Part shown: positions 1 to 11,238 of the stretch, piece by piece | How the letters are laid out: every line of letters starts with the position of its first letter | How positions within the stretch are numbered: the first letter of the stretch is position 1 | From: Stictocephala bisonia | Taxonomy: Eukaryota; Arthropoda; Insecta; Hemiptera; Membracidae | NCBI GenBank assembly: GCA_035578905.1 | Contig: JAQJVL010000303.1 | Coordinates: forward strand, 1-64,000 | Direction of reading: 5' to 3' | Length of the DNA stretch: 64,000 bases | Notes under the pieces: model-generated | Seen by the model: only the letters and a program-made list of their open reading frames with translations | What the model was told of the DNA's origin: nothing | Database searches by the model: none | Made by a program: the position numbers and the translations under genes

Positions 1-2018
1 ATCAGTTAGTAAAAACAGTGTATATTTCTCCAATATGAAGTATCATACACTCTAAAAACCTATAAAATGACATATAATATTTCCAATAACTAGAGAATTG
101 GTAACATTTTATTTATTCTCAGGGTATGATTGTTTAGATTTTTTGCACAAAGAAAGTATTTACTTTAAATTTAATTTACCTTGAGGACATTACAAAAGTT
201 ATAAGCCTAGAGAAAATTAAATTATAACCTTCCATTTTAGGTCTGGTTTAGTAGAACTATTTTTATTAACAATTGGTTCTTTTCTCAATTGGCGATAATA
301 CTGAATTAAGAAAATATAAATGCTACTCACATTCATAAAAAAAAAAAAAAACTATACAGCCATAATAATACCATAAATGTTTTTAAAAATTACAGTATAC
401 ATTTTGTTTTAAATTTAAGAAATAATTAACTATTTTGAGTCAGTAAATGTTAAATCAATGCAATTTAAGACTTTTAAAAAGAAAAAATTAATAAAAAAAA
501 TTTAACTATTTTAATAAAAATGCTAAAAGACTCATTTTGTTTAGTTTTGACACAATACTAATCTTAAAAATTTATTTTAAATCCAATTTCCTAGATTTGT
601 ATGCATTGTTTTTTCATTAAAAGTCTAAATAAACTCTAATATCTTAAGTTCATCATAAGAACCTTTTCTTTTTCATAGTTCGCAATAAAAAATTTCAGAA
701 TGCTAAATGATTTGTAAAGAGAATGGAATGTTTCCACAAGGTGTTTTTTATCAGGCAGGAAATGAGCAGCTCAGGCAGAAAGGATAACTGGACTTTTGAA
801 CAAAACTGAATGGCTTTAATTCACTGCCTCTGCATGTAAATTCCTATTCATTAATGTTATCTGTCTCTTTTCACATACTGATAAGGAAGTGGCCTTCTAT
901 GGGCAGATATTTTCTGACAAAGATATATTGTTTATCTTCTGACTGTTTATGTCTTGATTGTTCTGTTTATCAGAACTTTTCACACCTGAAACATTTCTGA
1001 TATGAAAGCTATCTCCCCTCTTACTTCTATAACCGGAACCGCAGAACTGAGATTTTCCCATTAGTTCTCGGTTCCCGTTCTTTTGTCAATAATCGCTAGA
1101 ACCGACCTTAGGGACCGACCCATCCCTAGAATGCACATTAACCTATGCGTACATTTAAGATTAACCACCTTTACGGGCCATCCCCCTGAGGTGACGAAGA
1201 GCTACTGATTGCATCAAAAAATTCAATTTTATACCCTTATGTACAAAGTTTTATGTTTGTATGTTTATGAGTACAGAGGATATTAAACCGTTTCAAGACT
1301 TAAGCACCCCTGTAAATCATCTTTAGAACTACCCTATTATATTTATGTGCACAATACAGTATAATGTATGAGTGTCTTTGACCCAGCGGGAAAATATAAT
1401 AGTTGCTGACAATCTATAGCAATACATATTGTCAACATTAACTAATCAACTTGATGATACATCTTTAGAATCTACGATTCCGATTGGAGAAAAATCTACG
1501 ATATACACAAATCAAGTAAATTTGCTTGGTAGAATTGTGATTAGTTTAAGAGAGAGAGAGAGCAGTCATTTTCTATCTGTTCTCCTTTGATGGCCTGGCA
1601 GGAAGTAACTCCATTTACCCATCAAACAAACAAAAAATGAAACAATACTGAATGGCTTGCAAGTTTTGCTACATTATATCAGTTTTCTAGACGGGCAACC
1701 AGAGTTTTGCTGAAACGGACTATAAGGGGAAGGCTCTGGTCCGTTAAAGCTGATTGTCTGTTACATCAGAGTAAATTCAACCCAAGCTGTTATGAGATTG
1801 CTACACATTTATCAAAATTATTTACATTCAAAAATTAACTTACAAACGTGATGTGTAGTTATAATGTTATCATAATGCATAATAAATAATATATAATTTA
1901 CAAAATCTACATTATGTTTAGTGAAAAATTTCGAGATTTTTCCAAACAAACCTAAATCTAATTCATTTGGTATTGTTCACAGTTTATAACTTTTATATAA
2001 AGCACATGTAATGCAATG
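1..2018. other. 3' flank of STYX, AT-rich, no gene seen
   Basis: No coding exon is recognisable on either strand. It presumably contains the 3' UTR of the minus-strand STYX gene, whose stop codon is at 2019-2021. A short (AG)n run lies near 1549-1562. The stretch about 1130-1260 loosely resembles the middle of the CAGGGTGG-ended MITE at 36.2-36.7 kb (shared 'gggcc-tccccctga' block). Confidence 0.4.
1031..1128. mobile_element. hAT-like terminal fragment
   Basis: The stretch is rich in CGGTTC/GAACCG words and ends in GACCCATCCCTA, whose reverse complement TAGGGATGGGTC resembles the TIRs of the hAT elements at 14.6 and 18.7 kb. No partner end or target duplication was found, so this is a tentative remnant. 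Confidence 0.3.
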
Positions 2019-2172
2019 TCACCTAACCAGGCAACGTTTGTTAGAAGCAATTGCAGATCTTTGTACCTCCTGTTGTGCTCTGTAGATGGGTTCGAACTCC
2101 GCTAGCTGCGCCATAAAGCCTACATTTGGATTAATACAAAATCGGTTCTGCAACACTAGAGAGAAAGCATCT
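2019..2172 (-). CDS. STYX: STYX coding exon 3 (terminal)
   Basis: The acceptor TTGTTACAG precedes base 2172. The exon supplies the last base of a split Lys codon, then D-A-F-S-L-V-L-Q-N-R-F-C-I-N-P-N, matching the post-signature part of STYX, and ends in TGA at 2021-2019. It is 154 nt and was too short for a simple ORF scan. Confidence 0.85.
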
Positions 2173-5100
2173 CTGTAACAAAAATATATATATATATTGA
2201 TAAAAATGGAAAGTGGGTTATACTACCATTTAATGATACATGACTAAACACTACTTAATACTATTTCAATCCTGGCTTTATGGTAGGACAGAGAATAGCT
2301 TAGAAATATTCTGAGTACGAAACAGCTTGATAACCCCGACTTTGGCCCAGAACAGAGAGTGGCTGAAAACTATCCTCCACGTCAGAAAATCTCTTTTTTC
2401 TGTACAGTGTGGTACAAAATGTGTAACGAGCTGCAAAGCAACATTTTTAAAATCTTTCTGTAACGATATACAAATTTTAAAAATTTCTACTGGCACTTTA
2501 GTAGTGTATTAATAACGTAAAATGTTCATTGGAAAACAAAGGCTATCTATTTCCGATATAGAATATTGGTGGATAAAATTATTACCAATATAAGCTTAAT
2601 ATTTTTATGTAAAATGCTAACAAGCTTTTGTGATATTTTATTTTTTGGCTGCATTCAAATCAATAGATTTATAAAACATTTATAGGTTACTGAATAGCAG
2701 ATTCAGACATTTATTGCATATTTTTACTACATTGTTCAAATAATTTATTATTGCGTTTGCAATAAAGTAACATTATTAATTTTATTGTTTATGTTAAAAT
2801 TAATCTCTTTACTTAAAAAAATAATCCAGTTTGTAAAATAAAACAGGAGTCATAATGAATAGCTAATACATGATCGCATTAGTGTAATTAAATGTAATAT
2901 TAGATTGACATAATTACTATATAACTACTTTATCAACTCAGCCTGTAAACCTTTCCATAACTAACCAGAACTTTTTGATTTAAATAGTCTTGTATTATTC
3001 AAATATGGGCTGAATCGAACCACACTACATACAGACAGCGCTGTTTTGATGAGAAGGCTTTTTTGTACCAAAACTTGTTTTATTCTTGCCTATTGCTTTC
3101 ACTGAACAGTTTATTACCTGACACCATCATAACATCTTTCCAGTCAAATGTCTTTTGCTTGAATTTGTTCCTGTTTGTAACGTCAGCTGTGCTATACCTG
3201 CTGTTTTTTAATAATTTGTTATTGCACCAATCCTTTTAATAGTTTTTTTGTTTCATAAAATTTTATAATTTGCATAGTTAGTTAATTTTGTGGGTTCCAT
3301 TCTCTTGATATGCCCACAAAAATTAAGTTTTTATTTTTCTCATGACAGAAAATATACTAGTCTATTCTTATTCTTTTATTTCCTTATTACTTGTAAGTCT
3401 GAACGTTGAAAAACATCCGCCCACCCTCCCTATATTGACAGTGGTATAGTTCAATTTTTATAATGGTAGACTTGGGCTTCGGAAGCGGCGGTAGGCGAGG
3501 AAAAGTATCATTGTAAAGGGCATCTTACAAACATTCGCTCAAATCAGGTCACTCATTGCAGGAATGACTTACTGGACTGCATTCATTGGTTAGGTTAGTT
3601 GTGCACTACCGAGTCTACGTTATAAAAATTGTACTGCAATGGCCCTCCTGTCTACCGACACACATTCAGTTGTAATGAACACACTCAGGCAGTGATAATG
3701 GCCCAAACACCCGCTCATATGTGTACAGACCCATAGAGGCATTTTGGTGTTGACATTTATAGTCATTGATTGCTTTATTTTATATATGAAGTGATAACAC
3801 ATAGCAATCTTTAAACATTTATTAGCAAAAACAATTACTATCTCCTAAGATCATCATCAGTTGCATGGTTAATTCTGGTTTTACCATCGATTGTTTACTT
3901 CAAAATTAAAGCTATTGCATGCTCCTACATATTCAGTGATGATAACTTACTGAAGTTAATCATTGATCAAATGCCTAAAAATTAAAGCCATGTCATTCAA
4001 ATTACTTTCATTTTCAATACATTAATTTAAAGATTTGAAAAATTTTAATTCAAGTACATTATTAAGGCTGTGAAATTAACAAGACTTTTATTAACAATCA
4101 TGTAGTTCAGAATAAAATTCATACCAGGCTATCTATATACACAGAGAAAGTTGAGAAATTGACTTTTGATCATATATTTCAAAATTAAATTTGTCTCTTA
4201 CTGCCATACATGGTGAAATCGACTGAAACACTCCATCCTACAGTGACCAACCACTATGAGGACTTTAACAAACTGTGAATTTATATTTTATAACTACTCG
4301 TGGGCACCTTAACACTATACATGTAAGGTAAGTAAATTGTATAACACATACTTCATTGTCAATTTATATTTTATAACTAATCGTGGGCACCTTAACCTAT
4401 ACATGTAAGTTAAGTAAATTGTATAACACATACTTCATTGTCAATTTGTATTTTTCCATGGCATATGCTATTGTTAATGCAGCACTTCTTGAAATCCCTC
4501 CATTTCCATGTATCAGCACTTTCCCGCCACCACCAAGACAATCATCAATAAACTGTCTGACAGCAGGGAAAAATCGAATTATATTTTCTGTCACACTGTC
4601 TGCAATGTTCAGTGTTAGATACCTGTAAGCATATTTCACAACCAATGTAAAAACTCCTTGAAATAAATATATACTTGCTGTGAATGTGGAGCCCATAGTA
4701 ATTGATTAAAAAATCCTCTGAAAAACATTATTAATTAAATAAAACTTATTAAACTGTATTTCATTGAAGTTTATTGTAATGAATGAAGCATTTTATTTAA
4801 TTATATCTTATTATCTAAAACAAGCCACATCCAGACAAAATTTTTTTTGGCTTCCAAGGATTTTTAATTTTTTACATTTCAGGAGGGTTTCCGACCACGA
4901 GGAATCAATTGGCACCGATCTCAAATCCTTTGGCTCCAGAGGCTCCTAGACATCACGTGTGGGAATTATTTAACAATTTATTGTTTAAAAGATCATATGT
5001 GTATTGTTTATGCACTTGTCCATATTTGGTGGAATTATTTAATTTTTATTATTTTTTCTTTATATTATGAGTAACTATTTGTAATGTAAAACAATATTTA

Positions 5101-6363
5101 CGTTAGCCATGTCATTGGATGTGTGTTAACCCATGTTATATTATTTAACCTCACATTTACTTATTGTTCAACTATGAATAGATTGTAAATACAAATGTTA
5201 TGAAAAAAAAGAAAAAAATATTATGAGTGTATAGTTACCAACCTATATACTATGTCAGATTGTTTTTTCACTATCACAGTTTTAGCTTGTACTCCTTATT
5301 AATTAATGTGTTTATATCCTATTTGTATTTATTTTCGTAATTAATCATTAAGTTCTCTTTTTCTCTTTTATTATCTTGTTATCTAAAACAAGCAGCGTCC
5401 GAAAGACAGTTTTTTTTTTTGGCTCCAAGGATTTTTAATTGGGGGGGAGATTAGACCACGAGAAATCAATTGGCACCGGTCTCAACTCTGGGAAAATTCT
5501 GCCCCAGAGACTCCTAGACGTCCAGTGTTATCGACTTCTAGCAGAAAGTGGGGTATCAAACTATAGGTATTTATTTCCTAAATCACATTATACCACTATA
5601 TTTAAGAAGACACAGCATTTAAGGCTCTACTCCCTCCCAAATAAAAAATATACTCAAAAACCCAACATTGGGTAATGTTAAACTAATACATCCAAGTGGG
5701 TTAAGAAATTTAAGGGCAAGGTCCAAGAGCTAACAGCCGGTACTTCACTCGTTGAATAAAGTTCATGCAGATGCCTGCAGGCACATGTGAGCTGGTGAGT
5801 GAAGTTTAAAATAAAAAATTTAAAATATAAAACTATTCTTGAGGAGACAATATCATAACTCATACTACACCGTATAAGATCATCATATCATAAAACATCA
5901 TCTGAAGTTTAGATTTTATTTAGACTTGGATTCAAAAATTATAATAACCAATCTCAATTATCTATGATTTGAATTTACTTCAAAATTATCATATCACTGT
6001 ATTTGTATTAAGTTTATGTTACTATTGCATTTGATGAAGTCAAGCTATAAGAGATGCCTTCTGTACAGCTAACTTTATTTCAACAAGGTGTATGACATGA
6101 ACTTACTTAAATACTTCAGGGAAATTTGGTTTGATGAAGTGGGCTTCTACATTTTGTCGCACACAGACTATGTGAGAAATCCCATGTAGTCTTAATGTAT
6201 CTAATTTACTTTTCTGAGCAGCTGCATAAGGTCCCAAGAATACTCCAGGTAATACTTCCTGCATTGTACGTCTCAAGGTATAATTCCAATCACTTTTACC
6301 ACATATTTCTCTCAAACTCTCAAATGTTACACTGCAAGGAGCGTGGTGGAGTTCACTCACCAT
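2019..6363 (-). CDS. STYX: STYX pseudophosphatase (serine/threonine/tyrosine-interacting protein)
   Basis: Three minus-strand exons, 6363-6107, 4622-4434 and 2172-2019, join in phase (2 + 1 nt at both junctions) to 600 nt, 199 aa. The order is: N-terminal segment, LRRTMQEVLPGVFLGPY near residues 30-46, a dual-specificity-phosphatase fold, then the signature loop HGNGGISRS near residues 119-127, and RFCINPNVGF after it. Active family members have HCxxGxxR; here Gly replaces the catalytic Cys, as in known STYX proteins (HGNAGISRS). It should therefore bind phosphoproteins without hydrolysing them; vertebrate STYX is linked to ERK anchoring and F-box regulation. The start is the ATG three bases after an acceptor (TTGTTTCAG|AAA), so an untranslated 5' exon probably lies further right. 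The protein is slightly shorter than human STYX (about 223 aa). A duplicate first coding exon lies at 9160-9416. Confidence 0.87.
2173..4433 (-). other. STYX intron between coding exons 2 and 3
   Basis: AT-rich intron with donor GTATGT and acceptor TTACAG on the minus strand. Apart from the small tandem repeat next to the donor I see no gene or element with recognisable ends. Confidence 0.6.
4278..4446. repeat. ~83-bp tandem duplication spanning a splice donor
   Basis: Two near-identical units (4278-4360 and 4361-4446) differ at a few positions. Each holds the last bases of STYX exon 2 (TTGACAATGAA) plus the donor GTATGT, so a second, cryptic donor sits 82 nt downstream of the one that keeps the frame. 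Confidence 0.85.
4434..4622 (-). CDS. STYX: STYX coding exon 2 (pseudo-active site)
   Basis: 189 nt between acceptor GCTTACAG and donor GTATGT, phase 2 in and 2 out. It encodes YLTLNIAD, a segment ending IIRFFPAVRQFIDD, then KVLIHGNGGISRSA and AYAMEKYKLTM. The Cys-to-Gly change of the PTP loop is in this exon (codon GGA in CAT-GGA-AAT). Confidence 0.88.
4623..6106 (-). other. STYX intron between coding exons 1 and 2
   Basis: AT-rich. The ~3-kb tandem duplication starts inside it at about 5191. Two related stretches (4820-4950 and 5380-5520) share an 'aacaag...ccaaggatttttaatt...gaatcaattggcacc' block, so an interspersed repeat is present twice here and again at 8440-8580. Confidence 0.5.
6107..6363 (-). 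CDS. STYX: STYX coding exon 1, proximal copy
   Basis: 257 nt from ATG to donor AA|GTAAGT. It encodes MVSELHHAPC to NFPEVF plus two bases of a Lys codon. It is the copy nearest exon 2 and so the default choice for the reading frame. Confidence 0.85.
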
Positions 6364-7432
6364 TTTCTGAAACAATACTAATTACAATACTACACATGTT
6401 AGAATATACGTAATAACTGTGGTGGCAAACTGATTAACACAATGATCTTTAAGAAACTAAAAAAAGTAAAATGAAAGCATTAAAACTAAACTTAAAAATT
6501 ATTTACCCTTCAATGTGTGATTTTTAAAAATATGTCCTTATTTTATTTAATAAATATTGATTTTATTATTCATTATATCCTATTTTTATAGGTCCAGTTA
6601 TTTTAATATCAATTTTTGTGTCGAGTTATATACATGTCTTTATTGTACTTTACATATTATATATTCTAAATAAATAGAAATATGTACAGCCAATTAAAAA
6701 TAATCAAGAAAAATATGTTCTCCTCTTATCATAAGTAACAATCACTGATCCTGTCAACTTCCACCCTCCATGTCGAACACCATTTATTTAGGGTGAACCC
6801 TACACCACTAAGCCATAGACCCGTGCCTTTACACAGTTGCACAGTAAAAATTACCAGTCTGAGCTCGATTCGAACTGACAATCCTCAGTGCTGTACCTCG
6901 CTTGTCTATTTCAACACTGACGGTACGTTTTTAAATAAATTGGCCAAACTCATATCTCTGCACAGTCACAAAACATGGTAATCAATGAAAAATTATTTAA
7001 AAAAAAAGAAAACTATTTCCTGCTTTTAAGTAACATATATACAGTGTGAAGTCCTGTAGAATAAGACTGTATATATCACTTAAACAACGATAGTAAGTTT
7101 TTGATTAAATTGGCCAGACCATTACCTTTGTATAGTATTCCCACAGTAAAACCTTACAAGCTTTGTCACATACTAGTGGAACCAGTCTCGTCAATTCTAT
7201 TACAACAATTAAAATATGACTTTAATCCAAAAAATTAATATCACTCCTCCTCAGAAAATCTAATTCTTATGAAATTCTTTAAGGTTTCATTGCAACAATA
7301 CATTGAAGTAAACACGCAATAGTTGTTATTCATTAATTCATCAATACACTCAGTTTTTAAACACTTTTTAAAACTGTTTTGAAGGAATAATTTGGATGCA
7401 AATAAAACATTGTTATATCAAACAATATATTT

Positions 7433-7867
7433 AACTAGCTGTACCCACCCGCTTCACCAACATAATATTGAGTTTGATTATATAATCAAAATGTGCAGCA
7501 AGCTTTCAGTCTACACTGTATCCAATTTAGAACAGCTGATGTTATGTATAATTTACTAGTGTGCTCAATTATTTTAAATTTTACAAGTTTACCCTACCAA
7601 AATTTTATTAAATTTGTTTTTATTTAACAGCTATTAATAAATATACATCAATCAATTAATATAAATCCATATCAATACCATGGGAATTTTGAAGGCCAAT
7701 GGGACAGAATCCTGAGGTCGGAGAGGAAAAATCCTTTCTTAGTTAGTCTCTAGGGGCCAAGTTAAACCTATGTACAAATTTCAACTTAATTGGACGAATA
7801 GTTTTGGAGAAATAGTAATGAGTGGTAAATGGCTTTTATATATATATGTGCCATTTACCACTCATTA
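7433..7867. mobile_element. RTE/SINE-like tail ending in an 18-bp hairpin
   Basis: It starts with ACTAGCTGTACCCACCCGC and contains AAATTTCAACTTAATTGGAC followed by 'gaatagttttggagaaatagtaa', wording common in 3' regions of insect RTE-type elements. It ends in a perfect 18-bp inverted repeat (7816-7833 with 7850-7867) around an alternating TA loop. Class is inferred from pattern only. Confidence 0.45.
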
Positions 7868-9159
7868 TCTGTGGTATTGTACTATTATACTAGTAGTTAT
7901 AACATACTACTACTATAAACAATAAAAAAACAACTATGTACAGTACTATATTATAAAGTGGAAATAAAATTGTTAATACACTGTACAATTATCAAACAAT
8001 TAGGACACATGACACTTGCCTGATAGCTGTACTGAGCTACTGCCTCACAACGTTAATCTTTCTGTCTGAAAGTGAACGGGGCTATTAGCTTTTTCCAGGA
8101 AACAGCAGATGGTCGGGCACTAGGTCTGATATACTGAGGAGTCGGTAATGCTGAGGTCGGATATGAGGGGTTCTACTGTATTTACAAAGAAGCAGCTGAG
8201 TAAATGACATAGAAATTCCAGTTTTTCTATGTTATGAAATGCTACAAATGTTATGAAAAAAAGAAAAAATATTATGAGTGTGTAGTTACCAACCTATATA
8301 CTATGTCAGATTGTTTTTCACTATCACAGTTTTAACTTGTACTCCTTATTAATTAATGTGTTTATATCCTATTTGTATTTATTTTCGTAATTAATCATTA
8401 AATTCTCTTTTTCTCTTTTTATTATCTTGTTATCTAAAACAAGCAGCGTCCGAAAGACAGTTTTTTTTGGCTCCAAGGATTTTTAATTGGGGGGGGGGGG
8501 AGGTTAGACCACGAGAAATCAATTGGCACCGGTCTCAACTCTGGGAAAATTCTGCCCCAGAGACTCCTAGACGTCCAGTATTATCGACTTCTAGCAGAAA
8601 GTGGGGTATCAAACTATAGGTATTTATTTCCTAAATCACATTATACCACTATATTTAAGAAGAGACAGCATTTAAGGCTCTACTCCTTCCCAAATAAAAA
8701 ATATACTCAAAAACCCAACATTGGGTAATGTTAAACTAATACATCCAAGTGGGTTATGAAATTTAAGGGCAAGGTCCAAGAGCTAACAGCCGGTACTTCA
8801 CTCGTTGAATAAAGTTCATGCAGATGCCTGCAGGCACATGTGAGCTGGTGAGTGAAGTTTAAAATAAAAAATTTAAAATATAAAACTATTCTTGAGGAGG
8901 CAATATCATAACTCATACTACACCGTATAAGATCATCATATCATAAAACATCATCTGATGTTTAGATTTTATTTAGACTTGGATTCAAAAATTATAATAA
9001 CCAATCTCAATTATCTATGATTTGAATTTACTTCAAAATTATCATATCACTGTATTTGTATTAAGTTTATGTTACTATTGCATTTGATGAAGTCAAGCTA
9101 TAAGATATGCCTTCTGTACAGCTAACTTTATTTCAACAAGGTGTATGACATGAACTTAC

Positions 9160-9416
9160 TTGAATACTTCAGGGAAATTTGGTTTGATGAAGTGGGCTTC
9201 TACATTTTGTCGCACACAGACTATGTGAGAAATCCCATGTAGTCTTAATGTATCTAATTTACTTTTCTGAGCAGCTGCATAAGGTCCCAAGAATACTCCA
9301 GGTAATACTTCCTGCATTGTACGTCTCAAGGTATAATTCCAATCACTTTTACCACATATTTCTCTCAAACTCTCAAATGTTACACTGCAAGGAGCGTGGT
9401 GGAGTTCACTCACCAT
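9160..9416 (-). CDS. STYX: STYX coding exon 1, distal duplicate
   Basis: It is identical in protein to the exon at 6107-6363 and differs by one synonymous base (Phe TTC instead of TTT at the 3' end). Acceptor TTTCAG and donor GTAAGT are intact. If it were spliced to the proximal copy, the frame would read Lys-Lys-Trp-stop, so the two copies can only be used as alternatives. It could equally be silent, or an unmerged haplotype in the assembly. Confidence 0.7.
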
Positions 9417-10438
9417 TTTCTGAAACAATACTAATTACAATACTACACATGTTAGAATATACGTAATAACTGTGGTGGCAAACTGATTAACACAATGATC
9501 TTTAAGAAACTAAAAAAAGTAAAATGAAAGCATTAAAACTAAACTTAAAAATTATTTACCCTATGTCCTTATTTTATTTAATAAATATTGATTTTTTTAT
9601 TCATTATATCCTATTTTTATAGGTCCAGTTATTTTAATATCAATTTTTGTGTCGAGTTATATACATGTCTTTATTGTACTTTACATATTATATATTCTAA
9701 ATAAATAGAAATATGTACAGCCAATTAAAAATAATCAAGAAAAATATGTTCTCCTCTTATCATAAGTAATAAACACTGATCCTGTCAACTTCCACCCTCG
9801 AACACCGTTTATTTAGGGTGAACCCTACACCACTAAACCATAGACCCGTGCCTTTACACAGTAAAAATTACCAGTCTGAGCTCGATTCGAACTGACAATC
9901 CTCAGTGCTGTACCTCGCTTGTCTATTTCAACACTGATGGTACGTTTTTAAATAAATTGGCCAAACTCATATCTCTGCACAGTCACAAAACATGGTAATC
10001 AATGAAAAATTATTTAAAAAAAAAAGAAAAACTATTTCCTGCTTTTAAGTAACATATATACAGTGTGAAGTCCTGTAGAATAAGACTGTATATATCACTT
10101 AAACAATGATAGTAAGTTTTTGATTAAATTGGCCAGACCATTACCTCTGTATAGTATTCCCACAGTAAAACCTTACAAGCTTTGTCACATACTAGTGGAA
10201 CCAGTCTCGTCAATTCTATTACAACAATTAAAATATGACTTTAATCCAAAAAATTAATATCACTCCTCCTCAGAAAATCTAATTCTTATAAAATTGTTAA
10301 AGGTTTCATTGCAACAATACATTGAAGTAAACACGCAATAGTTATTATTCATTGATTCATCAATACACTCAGTTTTTAAACACTGTTTTGAAGGAATAAT
10401 TTGGATGCAAATAAAACATTGTTATATCAAACAATATA

Positions 10439-10876
10439 TTTAACTAGCTGTACCCATCCGCTTCACCAACATAATATTGAGTTTGATTATATAATCAAAA
10501 TGTGCAGCAAGCTTTCAGTCTACACTGTATCCAATTTAGAACAGCTGATGTTATGTATAATTTACTAGTGTGCTCAATTATTTTAAATTTTACAAGTTTA
10601 GCCTACCAAAATTTTATTAAATTTGTTTTTATTTAACAGCTATTAATAAATATACATCAATCAATTAATATAAATCCATATCAATACCATGGGAATTTTG
10701 AAGGCCAATGGGACAGAATCCTGAGGTCGGAGAGGAAAAATCCTTTCTTAGTTAGTCTCTAGGGGCCAAGTTAAACCTATGTACAAATTTCAACTTAATT
10801 GGACGAATAGTTTTGGAGAAATAGTAATGAGTGGTAAATGGCTTTTATATATATATGTGCCATTTACCACTCATTA
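10439..10876. mobile_element. RTE/SINE-like tail, duplicate copy
   Basis: Copy of 7433-7867 carried by the tandem duplication. The 18-bp hairpin (10825-10842 with 10859-10876) is kept. Confidence 0.45.
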
Positions 10877-11238
10877 TCTGTGGTATTGTACTATTATACT
10901 AGTAGTTATAACATACTACTACTATAAACAATAAAAAAAACAACTACGTTCAGTACTATATTATAAAGTGGAAATAAAATTGTTAATACACTGTACAATT
11001 ATCAAACAATTACGACACATGACACTTGCCTGATAACTGTACTGAGCTACTGCCTCACAACGTGAATCTTTCAAGTCTGAAAGTGAACGGCGCTATTGGC
11101 TTTTTCCAGGAAACAGCAGATGGTCGGGCACTAGGTCGGATATACTAAGGAGTCGGTAATGCTGAGGTCGGATATGAGGGGTTCTACTGTATTTACAAAG
11201 AAGCAGCTGAGTAAATGACATAGAAATTCCAGTTTTTT

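Larger units (their letters stand above)
5191..8226. repeat. Tandem segmental duplication, unit 1 (~3.04 kb)
   Basis: It aligns base by base to 8244-11238 with scattered substitutions and small indels, for example about 24 nt near 6515-6540 that unit 2 lacks. The units begin at ACAAATGTTATGAAAA and end at TTCCAGTTTTT. The copied segment includes STYX coding exon 1 with its splice sites, but not exons 2 and 3. Confidence 0.93.
8244..11238. repeat. Tandem segmental duplication, unit 2 (~3.0 kb)
   Basis: Second unit of the 5191-8226 duplication, separated from it by about 17 bp. It carries its own STYX exon 1 copy and its own RTE-like tail with hairpin. Confidence 0.93.

Noticed and set aside
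5678..5863. 61-aa minus-strand frame, repeated at 8731-8916
   Set aside because: It appears twice only because it lies inside the 3-kb tandem duplication. No domain or splice support.
6195..6413. 72-aa plus-strand frame opposite STYX exon 1
   Set aside because: Antisense shadow of the STYX exon; its twin at 9248-9466 has the same explanation.
6780..6900. tRNA-like words (GTTCGAATC and TGGCTTAGTGG on the minus strand)
   Set aside because: The B-box-like word comes before the A-box-like word, the reverse of a tRNA or SINE, so I do not call an RNA gene.
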